A DNA stretch of 7,121 nucleotides, taken from the NCBI GenBank assembly GCA_937910835.1, contig CALEMG010000314.1, forward strand, positions 1 to 7,121, read 5' to 3'. The DNA is from an uncultured Alphaproteobacteria bacterium (GTDB lineage Bacteria > Pseudomonadota > Alphaproteobacteria > Sneathiellales > Sneathiellaceae). The translations under genes were made by a program, and so were the position numbers. This document shows, piece after piece, positions 6,516-7,121 of this stretch (its first letter is position 1; the number at the start of each line of letters is the position of its first letter). The notes beneath the pieces were generated by a model. The model searched no databases and had not been told where the DNA came from. It saw only the letters and a list, made by a program, of their open reading frames with translations.

Positions 6516-6520
6516 CCTCC
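6516..6520 (-). promoter_or_regulatory. Ribosome-binding site fixing the amidotransferase start
   Basis: GGAGG on the minus strand lies 6 bases before the ATG that places Cys at position 2, so the catalytic N-terminus is set by both the ribosome-binding site and the family rule. Confidence 0.8.
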
Positions 6521-6559
6521 ATATTGCAAAGAGAATTAATCATAGCATTGATGTCGCGG

Positions 6560-6577
6560 CCTTGATCTGACACAAGG
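6560..6577. repeat. Inverted repeat in the divergent promoter region
   Basis: CCTTG-N8-CAAGG lies between the two divergent genes, just upstream of the plus-strand TATAAT. Within it, 6562-6575 reads TTGAT-CTGA-CACAA, 8/10 to the FNR-type box, with one perfect and one poor half-site. It may be an operator; the match is weak. Confidence 0.3.
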
Positions 6578-6595
6578 ACTTTTGGGAAAGTTTTG

Positions 6596-6601
6596 TATAA
6601 T
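6596..6601 (+). promoter_or_regulatory. -10 element for the plus-strand gene
   Basis: This is a perfect TATAAT, predicting a start near 6608 and a leader of about 64 bases. No good -35 hexamer lies 16-18 bp upstream, so the promoter may depend on an activator or be weak. CTGACA at 6567-6572 is 23 bp away, which is too far for a standard promoter. Confidence 0.45.
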
Positions 6602-6671
6602 GTAAAAACGAAGTTCCAAATCCAAAGGTGAACAGTACATAGGCATGCTATCCTTGGCAAAGAGAACCGCA

Positions 6672-7121
6672 ATGAAAAGAAAACGGTCTTCTTTGCCCGT
6701 CGTTGCCTGCTGTACTCCGTCGATAGACGCGCTCCAAACAGAATATCTGGCCAAAATGGCAACGCGCCTGATCCGTGACGAGCCGGCTTTTACGTCTTCG
6801 CGACATTTTGCCGCGACGGTCCATCAGGGAAGCAATGATCATCCGGCTCTGATCATTGGAGATCAGCGTGAAATAAATCTATATCATCAGATGCCGTCAA
6901 CGCGACTTGATTACCGTATGGCCGTGTTGGCCCAGCCGGGCGATATCGTGATGGTCTCTCACAGGGACGAGGCGTTCGAGCATTACTTGGCAAACTATCT
7001 ACAGCTTGACCGCATCAGATTTACTGCGATAGAGCAGGAGAAGAACGGGATACCGCCCGTCTCCGTATGTTGCCGGACGGAAGCAGAATTACGTCGCTTG
7101 GTATGCGATCTGGCGGATGCG
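6672..7121 (+). CDS. Uncharacterised protein, N-terminal 150 residues; possible pre-ATP-grasp domain of an amide/peptide ligase
   Basis: The frame is open from ATG 6672 to the right edge of the window. I do not firmly recognise it. The visible part is soluble, with no signal peptide or membrane segment. It starts with a basic MKRKR stretch and has a hydrophobic strand PVVACC (9-14). It then alternates short strands and helices, notably RLDYRMAVLAQPGDIVMVS (78-96), FEHYLANYLQL (102-112) and TEAELRRLVCDLADA (136-150). This pattern, with PGDIVMV followed by a helix, recalls the Rossmann-like domain before the ATP-grasp fold of some carboxylate-amine/peptide ligases; that is low-confidence inference. 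The GAGA at 6662-6665 is suitably spaced for ATG 6672; an in-frame ATG at 6645 has a worse site. The gene is divergent from the glutamine amidotransferase across 162 bp. Confidence 0.65.
   Translation, partial: MKRKRSSLPVVACCTPSIDALQTEYLAKMATRLIRDEPAFTSSRHFAATVHQGSNDHPALIIGDQREINLYHQMPSTRLDYRMAVLAQPGDIVMVSHRDEAFEHYLANYLQLDRIRFTAIEQEKNGIPPVSVCCRTEAELRRLVCDLADA

Noticed and set aside
6511..6762. Minus-strand frames of 72-84 codons across the divergent intergenic region.
   Set aside because: They cover the promoters of both neighbours and are antisense to the start of the plus-strand gene; no family resemblance.

Overview
The window looks like part of a medium-GC alphaproteobacterial chromosome. 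This assignment is an inference. It rests on the style of the 2-oxoacid dehydrogenase E2 N-terminus, the fused E1 enzyme, a degenerate IS6-family transposase of a type I associate with alphaproteobacteria, and an FNR/FixK-type operator. There are no RNA genes, no CRISPR array and no intact mobile element.

Region 1 (1-3952, minus strand) is an operon read leftwards: an AcsA-type acetate-CoA ligase, then a single-chain E1alpha-E1beta thiamine-diphosphate dehydrogenase, then the lipoyl end of a dihydrolipoamide acyltransferase (E2) cut by the window edge. The first two genes share an ATGA overlap; the second and third are 4 bases apart. Together they would make acyl-CoA, most simply acetyl-CoA, from both a 2-oxoacid (or acetoin) and free acetate.

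Region 2 (3953-4267) is the leader and promoter of that operon. It holds a 9/10 match to the FNR/Anr/FixK box TTGAT-N4-ATCAA. The box is centred 32 bp upstream of a good -10 hexamer, which is the class II activator geometry, and it overlaps a perfect 14-bp palindrome. This suggests oxygen- or nitric-oxide-responsive control. It also moves the start of the ligase from an upstream TTG to an ATG at 3952.

Region 3 (4268-6509, minus strand) holds a class II glutamine amidotransferase of YafJ type, about 450 bp containing a broken IS6-family transposase fragment, and an endonuclease/exonuclease/phosphatase (EEP) family hydrolase. The hydrolase has Tyr where the family's final Asp-His motif normally has Asp.

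Region 4 (6510-7121) is a divergent intergenic region with a perfect TATAAT hexamer, followed by the first 150 codons of a plus-strand gene I do not firmly recognise. Its general character is compatible with the N-terminal domain that precedes an ATP-grasp fold in amide/peptide ligases. If so, the amidotransferase, the EEP enzyme and this gene could form an uncharacterised amide-forming metabolic locus. That is the most open question in the window, and the rest of the gene lies outside it.
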